The position numbers were made by a program, and so were the translations under genes. Shown here piece after piece: positions 29,840 to 42,932 of a stretch of DNA of 64,000 nucleotides (position 1 is the first letter of the stretch; every line of letters starts with the position of its first letter). This DNA comes from Trifolium pratense. Its lineage: Eukaryota > Streptophyta > Magnoliopsida > Fabales > Fabaceae. Location: assembly GCF_020283565.1 (NCBI RefSeq), contig NC_060060.1, positions 71,595,257-71,659,256 of the forward strand. Reading direction: 5' to 3'. A model generated the notes under the pieces. That model searched no databases, was not told the origin of the DNA, and was given only the letters and a program-made list of their open reading frames with translations.

Positions 29840-31007
29840 TAGTTGATGCATTCAAATAGGCGACATAGAACAACGCCGGGACATAGTAATTGCCAAGTTA
29901 CTTCATTCAAAAGCACTTCGCCTTCCTGAAGCCTCGTGCTTGGGGGCTGTGGACTGGGCAACGACCCACTTTGTATTTTACCTAAGCCCAACAACGAAGG
30001 CCCAATACATCCAACCCACAAAAGATCAAGTAAAAAATGAATGGTGGGAGGATTTGAAATCTCGAACCCCACTGGCAGGTGACAGGCGAAGAAGAAAAGA
30101 AGTCCACCATCTCCACCCTCACACATTTGGCGGGAAGCAACCACCCACTATGCCATGTTTACACGATGGACAAGATAATGGGAGAAGAACATGGCTATCA
30201 TGGTATCAAGGAAGGAGAAAAGCCTATAAATAGACCTAGGCAATCACCGTAAAAGATATAGAGTAGGGGTGATCGTATCCGAACCAATCCAAAAGTAAAA
30301 CCGTAAATCGAACCAAACCAAACCGAAAACCGCAAAAACCGCATTTGGTTTGGATGTATTTGGATGGCTTTCTTACTGAACCGCAAACCGCAAAACCGCA
30401 AACCGCAAAAACCGCAAAAACCGCGGATAACCGCAAAAACCGCATTAAGTTACTATTATATATTTATATTCCAATATCGTAAAAGAAAATATATTTATAT
30501 TCCAATATACATGCCCAATTACCAAGTCAGTCGACCAAATTAATCGAACTTCAAGTTGTTTTTATTTTTTGTACTGAAATTTTATTTTGGTGTTGTAATG
30601 TTATTTTAAATAAACAAATTTTATCGGTACCGTGATGTTATTTTGAAAATTCAATTTTTTTATATATTTAAAATTGTAAGTTACTATAATGTTATTTTGG
30701 ATAAATAATTTTTGTTGGTACTACAATGTTATTTTGGAACTTCAATTTTTTATTTTTTTTTTATGCTTAAAATTGTTCGGTACAATCGTTATGTTTTAAA
30801 CCGCACCAACCGAACCGATTCAAACCGCATTGGTTTGGTTTGGTTTGGTTTGGATGACTTTTTAAAAATCAACCGAACCAAACCGAACCGCATGCATTTT
30901 TATCTCGTGGTTAGGATGACTTTTATGCTCAAAACCGAACCAAACCGCACCGCGATCACCCCTAATATAGAGTTTCTGATTCACATTTTTGTTTGAAAAC
31001 TCATTAT

Positions 31008-31009
<2 letters not shown>
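29840..31009 (+). mobile_element. Gypsy 3'-end fragment (polypurine tract plus partial LTR), split by a hAT element
   Basis: GTGCTTGGGGGC at 29936-29947 resembles a polypurine tract and is followed by TGTGGACTGGGCAACG, an LTR-like start. A TATA box, CCTATAAATAG, lies at about 30222. The sequence is interrupted at 30264 by a hAT element and resumes at 30965 (the second copy of the duplicated 8 bp). It fades into the AAT microsatellite. Confidence 0.55.
30264..30964. mobile_element. Non-autonomous hAT element, 701 bp, 8-bp TSD
   Basis: Ends TAGGGGTGATCG...CGATCACCCCTA. An exact 8-bp duplication ATATAGAG flanks it (30256-30263 and 30965-30972), the mark of hAT transposition. The subterminal regions are packed with AACCGCAAA / GGTTTGGTT words in opposite orientations. 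No transposase frame. Confidence 0.88.

Positions 31010-31094
<85 letters not shown>
31010..31094. repeat. (AAT)n microsatellite
   Basis: About 28 continuous trinucleotide units. Confidence 0.95.
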
Positions 31095-31109
31095 TAAACC
31101 CCTTGAATG

Positions 31110-32635
31110 TTCACCAGAACATAAACCAATCAAAATCATTCACCTCAACAAATGTATTGGTACATATTCACATAATGTGTTTCGACTCGTTCACCAAATT
31201 ATTTTATATATTAATTCTTTATTTTGTTAATGTCTTCTCATATATTAAAATGCATGACTACTTTTTTATAATTTTTACGAGGACTAATATTTCTACTCGT
31301 ATATTAATACAAGTGTCTATTTTTTTTTTAAAAAAAAAATTGGTGACATATTTATGCTTATATATTAATACGCATGCCAATTTTTTTATAATTTTTACGC
31401 CAACCTATATATCTACTCATATAATAATATGTGTGTCTACTTTTTTATAATCTCTATGCGAACCTATATTTGTCCTTGGAAATTTGAAAGGTTTAATAAA
31501 AAAAGGACATATAAAAATATTAAGAGGGTCTTATATTTAGGGACATGGATAGTAATTTTTCTGGAGATCTATATTTCTACTTATATATTAATTAATATAA
31601 GTGACTATTTTCTATAATTTCGACGAGGACCTATATTTTTATGGAAACCAATGTTTCTAAAATTCTAATAATATAGGCCACTAAGTTTTGATCGAGTGAT
31701 GAAGGGTTTTGATAGTATACAAAAGGTCCTGGGTTCGATTCTCAGCTCCATTGTAAACCAAAAAAAATTCTAAAAAAATTCTAGATGATGGTTTTGATCA
31801 TGTGTCTATTTTTTTTTTATAATTTTAGCGGAAATTTCTACTCATGAAAAAATCTCAGGACAGACAGATGTAGAATCTGTATTTTTGCTCATATATTAAT
31901 GTGTGTCTATTTTTTATAATTTTTAGGCGGACATATATTTCTACTCATATTAATATGCATGCCTGCTTTTTTATAATCTCTACGCGGGCCTATATTTGCC
32001 ATTGGTTGTCCTTTAAAAGGGGTCTTATAAAAATGTGTAAAGAAAAATCTCAAGAGGATCTTATTTTTCTTGACTTCAAACAAACAATATTCATTCATTC
32101 AAATTGATAAATTATATCGTTGTAATTCAAATTCAAAGTCGCTAAAAACAAGAAGGATAAATTTGCGAACAAACTCACAACATCCATGTTAATAGCATAA
32201 AACGACAAATTGCACATGCCTACAAATTTAAATACGACAATATTGAAGTGTCAGGAATATCCATGCATCCGGATCTGTAGCGTTGATGACACCAAAATTG
32301 ACATTGATTGAATCTGGATCTGTAGTGTTAATACAAGTATCTATTTTCTATATAATTTCAACATGGACCTATATTTCTACTCATATATAATGTGTGCGCC
32401 TATTTTTTTATAATCTCTACGCGGACCAATATTTCTACTTACGTGGACCTATAGTTCTACTCGTATATTAGTACATGTGATTGCCCTTTTATAATTTTTA
32501 CGCGAAACTATATTTCTACTCATATATTAATATGCGTGCCTACTTTTTTTATTATTTATAAGTAGAGCTATATTAAATTTCTACTCATGAAAAATCTAAG
32601 GAGGGACGGACGTAGTCATTTTTATGGGAACCTAT
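31110..32635. repeat. Degenerate tandem-repeat field
   Basis: Irregular units of roughly 60-110 bp share CCTATATTTCTACTCATATATTAATA, then a TGTCTATTTTTT(T)ATAATTT and TACGCGGACC block (described in pieces of at most 20 bases). Copies recur near 31230, 31310, 31400, 31570, 31890, 31940, 32330, 32400, 32460 and 32520. The same family continues beyond the second gypsy element (44160-44235, 45494-45700, 45905-46100, 46990-47110), so it was one field before the insertions. Not coding. Confidence 0.7.
31670..31765 (+). mobile_element. SINE-like insertion
   Basis: GATCGAGTGATGAAGG (box A-like) and CTGGGTTCGATTCTCAGC (box B) are followed by CTCCATTGTAAACC and an A-run. Possible AAAATTCTA duplication on both sides. 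Confidence 0.5.
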
Positions 32636-33580
32636 TGTTATCCCATATTTTAGCTCGAGCTAAAATATGTTTTTCATCTCTAGTTCCAAAGACATTCATT
32701 ACTGAAAGGCTTGTTAAATGACTTTAAATAGTGTCAGGCTTTAAATGTCTTCAAGAACAAGAGAGATTATCTCGCTTATCTTCTCATTTAATGAAGGTTA
32801 AGGGTAATGTCTTTAAGAACAAGAGAGTTCTAATGGAAAGTATTATTTTCTTCGTCCATTATGAGTCTACAAGATACGAAGAAATTCTGCCTTTCGAGTA
32901 AATGGCTGATTCGATTGCAGTCAAAGAATCGAAATACTTATGATTGTGGACTTGGAGTATTTTCCATCCTTCAAATGTGATTCGATTTCGACAGTTACAA
33001 CGGTTCAAGGCCTTGGTTCATTTCAAATGCAAAAGGACGCGTGGCAGAGGACTAGTAGTTTAACGTTAAAGTAGCAGTTACTTAGTTTTTCTATAAATAG
33101 GAGTTTGTAAGTCGAAATAAGGGTCACAATTCACTTACACAAATTCTCAAACACTCAAAGTATCCATGCTACAGCGATAAACGAGTTACTCGAGAAAGAT
33201 GTATGAATCAGTGAACCATCTTTACTTATTTGTAACATTTACATTCTAAATGCAATTTTACTTTTCCTAAATCTTTATTTTCAAAGTATTTACGTTTCTG
33301 CATTTAAATGGTTCTCTCATTCGAGTGAACTTTCTTTTCATGTTCATTTAATTTATGTTTCACACTTGTGTTTCATAAAACCTCGTTTTACAAATTACGC
33401 AACTGAAAATCTTTCAAGTTAAACACATTGTTATTGCAAATTAATGATGCATTTAATGAAGAACATTCAAACCTCTTTTAATATAACGCACGAACAATTG
33501 TCCCGAGATTTACTAGTTGATCGCTCAAGTAATTAATTTAAACTAGCGGTTGTTTACATTACCAAAAATCAGTGTAAACA
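32636..33580 (+). repeat. 5' LTR of element 2
   Basis: 945 bp. A TATA box CTATAAATAG lies at 33091-33100. Ends ...CAGTGTAAACA directly before the PBS spacer. Confidence 0.93.
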
Positions 33581-33764
33581 AATTGGCACGCCTAGTGGGA
33601 CGGGTTGTTTGTGCAGTTTTTCATTTTTAAAAGAAGTTTGTTTTCTAAAATTTTCATCGAATACTAAACAATTGGTATTCAGAAGTTGTCTGTTTTGATT
33701 TTGTATGCATTTGAGGAGTGGTAAATCCTTACCAAATTTAACTAGTGTTAAATCTCGATAAAAA

Positions 33765-36301
33765 ATGGTTCGACCACCCAATAATAATCAAAACAACAAT
33801 AACAATGTCCTAAATCCCGAGGGACAGCCAACACAAGCGTCCAATAGTAACGCTACTGTTATGGCCAATAGCTCTGGAACATCTGGTTCGAGCGGACCCT
33901 CAGTGAGTTTTGGGAATATAGGAGTAACAGTTCCTTCAACGAGTTCGACCCTATCTGGGTCAATATCTTCGTTAGTGTCAAACAATATGGGAAATAATCA
34001 GTCGGGTCCTAACGATTTAAGGAGCCCAATTCGATCATTTGCGCTGGATCAATCAGGGTTAGGTTTTGCCAGCATCTTTGATGATGGACTTACATCATTC
34101 TAATTCTAACCCTGAAAGGGCTACCATGCCTTCCCCATCAGCCTCTGTTGTGGGAAATAGGGCCAGAGACATTGCCCAACAAAATTTGACAAATGTAACC
34201 ATGATGTCTTTTAGACAACAAATGGACGAAAGCAACCATGAAATGGTTAACACCCTAACATAACAATTAGGAACTATCTTGAATCCTTTAATCAATAATA
34301 CAAACGACAACTATCAGTTGTTAGCCCATCAGATGGGGCGAATTGCAGATTTCTTTGGCACTCCTGCAATGCCTAACCAAAATCTTCAACCCATTCGAAA
34401 CCAAGAGCATGTTCAGGACCGAGGTTTGCCCATTAATGCTGGGGTCCCTGTAAATCAAGTTCCACAAGTGGTGCAAGAGGAACCACCAAAACAAGTGGTG
34501 AATCAAGTTCAAGATCCAGGGATAGTTTTGGTTAATAGAAATCAAAATGCTGACGAAGTAGTTAGAAATGTGCAACAAAACAATTTTGCACAACAAAATA
34601 ACTTGGCAAATTTAGTCGAAACGATATTGACCCAAAATGGGTTTAATGTAGGCTTACACAGGCCCAATTTCGTTTCACCTTTGGCTGAGTACGTACTACA
34701 AACTGAATTGCCAAGGGGATGGAAGATCCCCAAATTCACAAAGTTTGCTGGGGATACAACTGAATCAACAGTGGAGCATGTTGCAAGGTTTTTTACTGAA
34801 GCAGGAAATTTGGCAGATAATGAAAATTTAAGAATGAAATATTTCCCAAATTCCCTCACGAAAAATGCTTTCACTTGGTTCACAACGCTTCCCCCACATT
34901 TGATTCATCATTGGCCTCAACTAGAAAGGGTTTTCCATGAACAATTTTACATGGGCCAATCTAAAATTAGTTTGAAAGAATTGGCTAGCGTTAGGAGGAA
35001 AACACCAGAGTCTGTAGATGACTATTTGAATCGATTCAGGTTACTCAAGGCTAGATGTTTTACACAAGTGTCTGAGCATGAGTTAGTCGAAATGGCTGCT
35101 GGAGGCCAAGACTATTCGATTTGAAAGAAATTAGATACACAACATCTAAGGGATATGGCATAATTAGCAGATAGAGTGAGACAGGTCGAACGCCTTAAAG
35201 CTGAAAAGGCTAGATCATCGAAGTTTCAAAAAAGGGAGAAAATAGCCTATGTCGAAACAATAGATGATGAAGATGAATATGTTGTCAGTTACGAGGACAT
35301 AGAGGATAATGAAATTAATGTGGCCGAATTAAAATCAGGCCCTCCCTATGTTTGTAAATTGCTAAAGCCATCGAATGGGAAAAATCCTGTCGAACCCAAA
35401 AATGATAAATTTGTTGCTAAAACCTATTCATTCGACATAACAAAATGTGATGAAATATTTGATTTATTGGTTGCTGATGGCCAAATTGTTGTCCCAAAGG
35501 GGTTAAAAGTGCCTCCTTTAGAACAGCAAAAGAAAAGAGGTTTTTGTAAATTTCATAATTTTTTGGGTCATAAAACCTCACAATGTGTTCTTTTCAGGGA
35601 TCTTGTTCAAAAGGCTTTGAAAGATGGAAGGCTGAAGTTTGGAGAGAAACCCAAGCAACAAATGAAAATTGATGAAGATCCATTACAAATATCAGACGCC
35701 TCTTATGTGGAGCCAGTCGAATGCTTGATGGTTGATGCTATGGATTTATCTGGTGGCGCACAGTTGGTTTCTATCCCAGAGAATGAATACTACGAGAAGA
35801 TGAAAGTAGTATATCCTGGGGCTGAAGAGGAACTGATAGATTTCTTACAAAGGTGTAAACTTAACAAATCTGAAGTCATGCTCTGCCCAAGGTGCAGTGC
35901 AGTATTTGACAAAAAGGCTACTGAGGGCCTTAACAAGTTCATACCTTTTAGAAGAAACAAAGAGAATTGGCTAAAATCAAGGCCAGTAAAAAGACAAAAT
36001 GTGGCGCATGCTAAACCAATGTACCAAAGGTTAGGCAATCCAAATACTTTTGTGTCATCCAACAACACACCAATGAACAAATGGGTTCATGGTCATGCAT
36101 CAAACCTTGTCAGAAATTCTGTTGATAAGGGGAGTTCAAGTAAGAACCAGTCGAATCAATCTGTTGATTCGAAGAAGTATGCTTACAGAAATAACTACAT
36201 GGAAAGAATCCCATGACACGTACACAATGGCGCAGGCATCAGCGCCAACAAAGATTGTCACTTTAGGGGGTTTAGAAGGCTGAAGATAAGAAAGGGAAAC
36301 A
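33765..36301 (+). pseudogene. gag of element 2, broken
   Basis: The N-terminal low-complexity region starts at the ATG at 33765 and shifts frame near 34070-34100. The gag domain follows in another frame at 34279-35124 (LPRGWKIPKFTKFAGDTTE, then WPQLERVFHEQFYMGQ), with stops TAA at 34261, TGA at 35122 and TAA near 35161. Beyond these the frame holds to 36216 with a knuckle-like FCKFHNFLGHKTSQC. Another shift separates the MTRTQWRRHQRQ block from it, and that block is followed by two TAG codons. It cannot make full Gag. Confidence 0.8.
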
Positions 36302-37476
36302 GGTGGTCGAAGCGACCAAAAGGCCAGTAAAAGAGAGATTGTCTCAATCCTTGTCTGATCGAAAGATTGAAGACAAACTCGAAAAAGAGAACATGGAGGA
36401 TGAGGATCTTCTTGATTCAGATCCTGAGTTTGATGTGCTGGTTAATGTAGTTTCCATTCTGCCTACTGAATATGATGTGTGGTCGGAAGTAACTGAAGGA
36501 GAGGATGAGTTCGATGAAAATGAATTGGCTTTACACAAGCCAATCTGTTATTATGTGATGAACAATGGCTGCCTAGAAGAGCAAATGGCCAATTTTGAAA
36601 GCCCAACTGAGGGAATGAAGAATCATTTGAAACCCCTCTTTATTCAGGCCAAAGTTAACAACGTGGGGGTCAACAAAGTGTTGATTGATGGAGGGGCAGC
36701 AGTAAATCTGATGCCAGAATTCATGATAACAAAGATTGGTAAGTTCTCTACTGACTTACACCCCCACAACATCGTCCTTTCGAATTACAAAGGTGAGACT
36801 GGTTTCTCACTGGGGGCAATTCAAGCCGATGTAGCAGTTGGCAACACTGTTAGGCCAACTTTGTTTTTGGTTATGGCATCAAAGGCCAATTACAATCTAC
36901 TTCTAGGAAGGGAGTGGATACATGGCGTAGGAGCGGTGCCTTTGACTCTTCATCAGAGGGTGAGTATCTGGAGAGAAGATGGTGTGGTGGAAAATATCGA
37001 AGCCGATCAAAGCTATTTTAGGGCTGAGACACACCATATTACCAAGCATTCATTTGATAGAAAATTGGCGAATATTTCGCCATGTACTGAACAGGGATAT
37101 GCCTATGCCCCTGCTGATAATGTCTATCATTCTGTCAAGTTAGACTCAACTCATGGGTTTATTTGGGAGAGAGAGGAGATAGATGATGGTCCATATGAGA
37201 ATGAAGGCAAAATCCATCCAACTGGGTGGAACCTTTATGAAGACCACGACGACTAAGCCCAATGCTTGGGCCAAGATTTCGGCTTCTATGGCCGAAAACA
37301 AAATAAACATGGCTTTAGAGGCCAACATGTTACAAGAAAATATGGCTGTCGAAGCCAATAGTTGTGAAAATGGCAAAGTATTGCCAGCAATCCAAAAATT
37401 GGACTGCATCTATGATGAAGAACCTTTAGGATTTGAAAAAGATCCTTCGAATTCTAGTCAAAAGATGCAAGCCTAA
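36302..37476 (+). pseudogene. Protease region of element 2
   Basis: An aspartic protease-like domain reads NVGVNKVLIDGGAAVNLMPE (D-G-G in place of D-[ST]-G) and ends NYNLLLGREWIHGVG. It stays open to 37256, then a frameshift in the 37180-37256 overlap leads to a frame that meets a TAA at 37474. Protease core looks whole but is cut off from both neighbours. Confidence 0.75.
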
Positions 37477-37482
37477 GATCCT

Positions 37483-40400
37483 TTGGAAGAGATAGATATT
37501 GAAGATGGCTCGATTAAAAGGCCAACATATATAAGTGCCAATATCCCAAAGGAGTTGCGTGATAAACTAGTCAAACTCCTCAAAGAGTTCAAAGATTATT
37601 TTGCTTGGGATTACAATGAAATGCCAGGTTTAAACAGAAATTTGGTCGAACACAGATTACCAATTCGACCAGACAAGAAACCAGTTAAACAATCACCAAG
37701 AAGATTTGCGCCAGAGATCCTATCTAAGATCAAGGAAGAAATCGAGAGGCTGCTGAGAAGTAAATTCATCAGAACTGCCAGGTATGTCGAATGGTTAGCA
37801 AATATAGTTCCTGTTATTTAGAAGAATGGTTCTCTTAGGATATGCATAGATTTTAGGGACTTAAATAATGCTACACCCAAAGACGAATATTTTATGCCTG
37901 TGGCAGAAATGCTAATAGATTCAGCAGCAGGCTTTGAGTATCTTAGTATGTTAGATGGATATTCTAGATATAATCAAATTTTTATTGCTGAGGAAGATGT
38001 GGCAAAAACAGCTTTTCGATGCCCAGGGGCCTTAGGCACCTATGAGTGTTACACAAGTGACTTCAAACACACAAGAGGGGGGGGTGAATTGAGTGATTAA
38101 AATATCAATTAAAAAGCACTTTAAAATATTTTTTTTTTGTTTTTGTTTTGATCAAATGAAAATAATTTAAGTGTAAATAAGATACAATGCAATAATTAAA
38201 AAAGGGCAGAAAGATAAAGACAAAAGAAAATAAGTTGCAGGAAATAAAGAGATGAAAGGAGTAGAAAAAGACACAAAAAATTATCCTGGTTCGACCAAAA
38301 ACAAAGGGCCTACTCCAGTCCCCAAGGAAAGCACCTTGAGATTTCAATAAACCAAGCTTTTATAACAGGATAAGCTAATAACCTTTACAACCGAGAACTC
38401 TCAACACAAACAATGAGATATCACCTCCCTTGTGCAAGAGCCTCTAAACCAAGAGATATCACCTCTCTTGGAAACCTTGGGATCACACCCAATACAAAAG
38501 AAATTACAAGAATTGAAAGATTACACCAATTGTGTAGATATAACAAATTGAAACACAAATATTACAAAGTAAACTATATAGTATAAAAAGCTCTCAAATA
38601 AAATAAATTTACGTGAGTATATTATAGCAATGAGTGATTAGAATTTGAGAGTGAGAAAGAAAGAGTTTATTATGTTTCGGGTGTTTTGAAAATGTGAGAA
38701 TCATGTTCAATTTATAGGCCTGGTGTGTGAATGATTTTGGAAGGGTAATGAATTCACATTATGCCATTTCTATTCATGTCGACATAGTATCAAAAACTTT
38801 TATTTGAAATGAATGGCTTGTCATAAGTTTGTCTTTTGAGAAATGGAAGATTTTGATAGAATGGTCTGGCAATAATATAGCTCTTTAAGAGTAGATATGT
38901 ATGAGCACATAATCCATATATACTCTTATTTGCAAAATCGGTGCTGACACATATACAGCACATATGATATAATCAAGTTATTCAATAATCTTCCCTTTAA
39001 TTCTTTTGACACACTGAAATATATTATTTCCACCGTAACCTTTTAAAATGATTTTAAAATAAATTTCTCACCACTTTTCAAAAAGAATTTTAGTAGAAAA
39101 GGATATTTGTAAAAACTATTTTGTGAGTGTGTGATTTATTTATATGAGAGCTTTTTCTACTTACACAAAGTCCCTAAAAATACATGGATCATAAAAGTAA
39201 TTTTATAGTCCACGTCTTTAAGTGCCGGGAATCCTTTGACCGCTTTTTGCGTATAACATTTTTGCTTTGTCAATCATCAAAATATATATAATAATCCTGT
39301 CAAGGCACATATTCACAATGAGTGGGTAGTAATGCTTTTTGGTCTGAAAAATGCTGGAGCCACATACCAAAGAGCAATGAATTCAATTTTCCATGATTTT
39401 ATAGATACATTTATGCAAGTGTATATTGATGATATTATTGTTAAGTCATCATCACAGAATGATCATTTGGTTTGTCTGAGAAAATCATTCGAAAGAATGA
39501 GAAAATATGGATTGAAAATGAATCCATTGAAATGTGCTTTTTGTGTACATGCAGGAGACTTCCTTGGTTTTGTGGTGCATAAAAAAGGCATTGAGATAAA
39601 CCAAAATAAGACAAAGGCTATTTTGGAGACCAAGCCTCCAACGAACAAAAAGCAACTTCAATCCTTATTGGGGAAAATCAACTTTCTGAGGAGATTCATT
39701 TCGAATCTAAGTGGTAAGGCTCAAGCTGTTTCACCATTGCTTCGAATCAAGAAAGAAGATATTTTTACTTGGGGGCAGGATCAGCAAGAAGCATTCGATG
39801 AGATCAAGAAATACTTGTCTAATCCTCCAACTCTGATGCCTCCAATTAGGAATAAATTTATGAAGTTGTATATTTCAGCATCTGGTACAACATTAGGTAG
39901 TATGTTAGCCCAAGAGGATGAAAATGGCGAAGAAAAAGCCATTTATTATTTAAGTCGAGTCCTTAATGATGTTGAAACTAGATACACTAGTATTGAAAAG
40001 CTTTGTCTTTGTTTATATTTTTCCTGTATGAAATTGAAGCATTATATAAAGCCTATTGATGTTTATGTTTATTCTCATTATGATGTTATTAAACACATGT
40101 TGTTAAAGCCAATTTTGCATAGTCGAATTGGAAGATGGGCTTTAGCTCTTTCTGAGTATTCACTTTTATACAAGCCTTTGAAGGCCATTAAAGGGCAAAT
40201 AGTGGCTGACTTTATTGTTGATCATTCAGAAATTGAATCACCCCAAAACTATGTTGGTTTGGAACCATGGATACTATATTTTGATGGGTCTAAACATCAA
40301 CATGGTACAAGAATTAACATTTTAATCATTTCCCCATTAAAAATTCCTACTAAGTTTAAGTATAAGATTAATGGTATTTGTTCGAATAATGAGGCTAAAT

Positions 40401-42118
40401 ACGAAGCCTTGATAGCAGGATTGGAAATACTATTAAGCTTGGGGGCAAAAGATATAAAAGGTGATTCAGAATTAGTTTTGAAACAATTAACAAAAGAGTA
40501 CAAATGTATCAAAGAACATTTAATTCGATACTTTGTCATAGCGAATACGTTATTGAAGCGTTTCGATTCGATTGACATAGAACATGTCCCTCGAATAGAG
40601 AATCAGGAAGCAAATGACTTAGCGCAGATTGCTTCAGGATACAAAGTGTCCAAAGAAAAATTGGAACAATTAGTGGAAATTAAAGAAAAATTGATTTCTA
40701 AAGAACCAATGCAGTTGGAATTGTCAATGCCAAAACTTGTGGGGGCAGATACGTCACACAAAGACGTAAATAATTTTGATTCAAAAATGGATCATGATGT
40801 TTATGATGAATTTCAAATTTTTGTCATTGACAATTTAATAAATGGTGATTGGAGAAAACCAATCATGGAGTACTTGGAAAACCCAATTGGGAATGCTCCT
40901 CGAAAAATCAAATATAGGGCATCAAATTATGTAATCATTGGAAATGAATTATTCAAAAAGACCCTCGAAGGAATATTATTAAAATGCCTTAGTGAAACTG
41001 AAGCCTATATAGCAATCTCTGATATTCATAGTGGAGCCTGTGGTTCTCACCAATCAGGTCATAAGATGAAATGGCTTTTATTTCGACAAGGCATGTATTG
41101 GCCATCCATGCTGAAAGATTGTATAGATTTTGCTAAAGGATGTCAAGAATGTCAAAAACATGCAGGAATTCAACATGTACCTGCAAGCGAATTACATTCG
41201 ATAGTAAAACCTTGGCCCTTTAGAGGATGGGCTTTAGATTTAATTGGTGAAATAAGACCAGCATCGTCAAAAAATCAAAAGTACATTATAGTTGGTATTG
41301 ACTATTTCACTAAATGGATCGAAGCCATACCCTTGCCTAGTGTTGAGCAGGAAGAAGTGATAAGTTTCATTCAAAACCATATCATCTACAGATTTGGAAT
41401 ACCTGAAACTATTACAACTGATCAAGGCTCAGTATTCACTGGTCGAAAAATGCAAGAATTTGCTAGACAAACAGGGTTTAAACTATTGACTTCGAGACCA
41501 TATTATGCACAAGCAAATGGTCAAGTTGAAGCTGCCAATAAGATTATTATTGGATTAATTAGAAAACACATTGCTCAAAAGCCAAGAAATTGGAATAAGA
41601 CTTTGAATCAAGTTTTATGGGCATGTAGAAATTCCCCCAAGGAATCAACGAATTCTACTCCGTTTCGATTAACATATGGTCATGATGTTGTTCTGCCTGT
41701 AGAAATCTATTTGCAATCTATTAGAATTCAAAGGCCAATGGAAATACCAACTGACCATTATTGGAGTATGATGTTTGATGAATTGGTTGATTTAGACGAA
41801 GAAAGATTAAGGGCACTTGATACTTTGACTAGACAAAAGGAACGAGTAGCAAAAGCCTATAATAAAAAGGTTAAGTCAAAAACCTTTGATGTGGGGAATT
41901 TAGTGTGGAAAGTTATTTTGCCTATGGACAAAAAAGATAGAGTTTTAGGCAAATGGTCACCAAATTGGGAAGGACCTTTTAAAATAATTCAAGTATTTTC
42001 GAATCGTGCGTACGAGATAGAAGAGTTAACTTCAGAAAAGCGAACATTGAATATAAATGGTAAGTATTTGAAAAAATATAAACCAACACTTCTAGAAGTT
42101 AATATTAGCACAGAATAA
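37483..42118 (+). pseudogene. Reverse transcriptase-RNase H-integrase of element 2, interrupted
   Basis: RT starts around 37680 (FAPEILSKIKEEIERLL), has a TAG at 37819, runs to GALGTYE and is split at 38046 by a 1271-bp solo LTR. From 39323 it continues in the same frame (VVMLFGLKNAGATYQ, YIDDIIV) and is open for 928 codons. RNase H follows (YFDGSKHQHG, SNNEAKYEALIAGLE), then the integrase with its CQECQ finger, ALDLIG, TTDQGSVFTG and GQVEAANK. Pol ends at 42118. The downstream part is oddly well preserved compared with gag. Confidence 0.85.
38047..39317 (-). mobile_element. Solo LTR, probably Ty1/copia
   Basis: TGTTACAC...TTCACA, 1271 bp, flanked by ATGAG at 38042-38046 and 39318-39322. Removing it with one duplication restores the pol frame exactly. 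The minus strand has LTR-like features (GGGGACTGGAGTAGGCCC, then TCGAACCAGGATAA, and CAATTCACCCCCCCC near the end) seen in some copia LTRs, hence the strand call. No internal coding sequence. Confidence 0.8.
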
Positions 42119-42243
42119 AATTCGAAATGAAAATGAAATGGCATAAGTAAAATAAAAAGTGTCATAAAAGGCAATTGTCAAGGTTACAAACCAAATAAAA
42201 TAAAACCAGATAATTGTTCGAATAGTAAAAAACTAAAGAAAAT

Positions 42244-42722
42244 CTAAGGCAAGCACTTGGATTTGAAATCTGCATAATGGTCTTTGATGAGACCAACCTC
42301 TACGCTTTGGATCTTGATAGCGTCTTCGAGGGATTTGATCTCTTCTTTGATCACAGCAGCAACACTAAAATGGGAAATACCCTCTTTTGCAGCATCTCGA
42401 ATAGACTCCTGAGTGGTAGCAGCAACAGCTTCTTCAATCTTCGAGCGTTTGTTCTTTTCCTCAAGGATCTTCTGTTCTCGATCAGCAATCTCAGCTCGAA
42501 AAGATTGTATTTCCGCTTCCCACTTTGCAATGTTGTTATTGCATTCTTGAATCCCAAGACCTGGTTGCTGAACCTGTGCCTTCATTTGTTCAACCTTCGA
42601 CTGGGCAGTCATAGCCTTCTCGAATAGAGCGTCATAAGCAGCTTGCATTCTTTGATGTCTTTGGGGAATTCGTTCCATTTACCAGCGAAGGGGACTTGAC
42701 CGGAGTTTGATGAAGACGCCAT
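42244..42722 (-). pseudogene. Antisense frame of element 2, coiled-coil protein remnant
   Basis: The minus strand is open for 144 codons from 42678 to 42244 with strong heptad character (KVEQMKAQVQQP, ADREQKILEEKNKRSKIEE). A more upstream ATG at about 42731 (MASSSNSGQVPFAG) is in another frame, with a possible GTAAAT donor after it, so either a short intron or a frameshift separates them. It occupies the same place as the antisense gene of element 1 but lacks the Transposase_28-like half. Probably the C-terminal remnant of such a gene. Confidence 0.6.
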
Positions 42723-42923
42723 AGAAGCTTTGGAAGAAGATAAAAAGGTTTGGATTTGAGATCTGAGATGGAAATTTTGGTTTTTTGAACTGAGAATAAG
42801 AGTTCAAGCGAGAAGTAGAAAGTTTTTTTCTGCGTTCAAGATTGAAGAAGAAGATGATTGTTGCTTCAGATCGTGTCTAGCAGTAGAGGAAGTTGGAAAA
42901 GTGTTAACTGAGGTATGAAGTTG

Positions 42924-42932
42924 TATTTATAG
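42924..42932 (-). promoter_or_regulatory. Possible TATA box of the antisense frame in element 2
   Basis: The minus strand reads CTATAAATA about 200 bp before the candidate ATG near 42731. Placement parallels the putative antisense promoter of element 1. Confidence 0.45.

Noticed and set aside
31010..31094. Regular short repeats as a CRISPR-like array
   Set aside because: Plant nuclear context and simple trinucleotide repeats without spacers.
30989..31450. 153-codon frame beginning with a poly-Asn run
   Set aside because: Produced by the AAT microsatellite and AT-rich repeat; not a protein.
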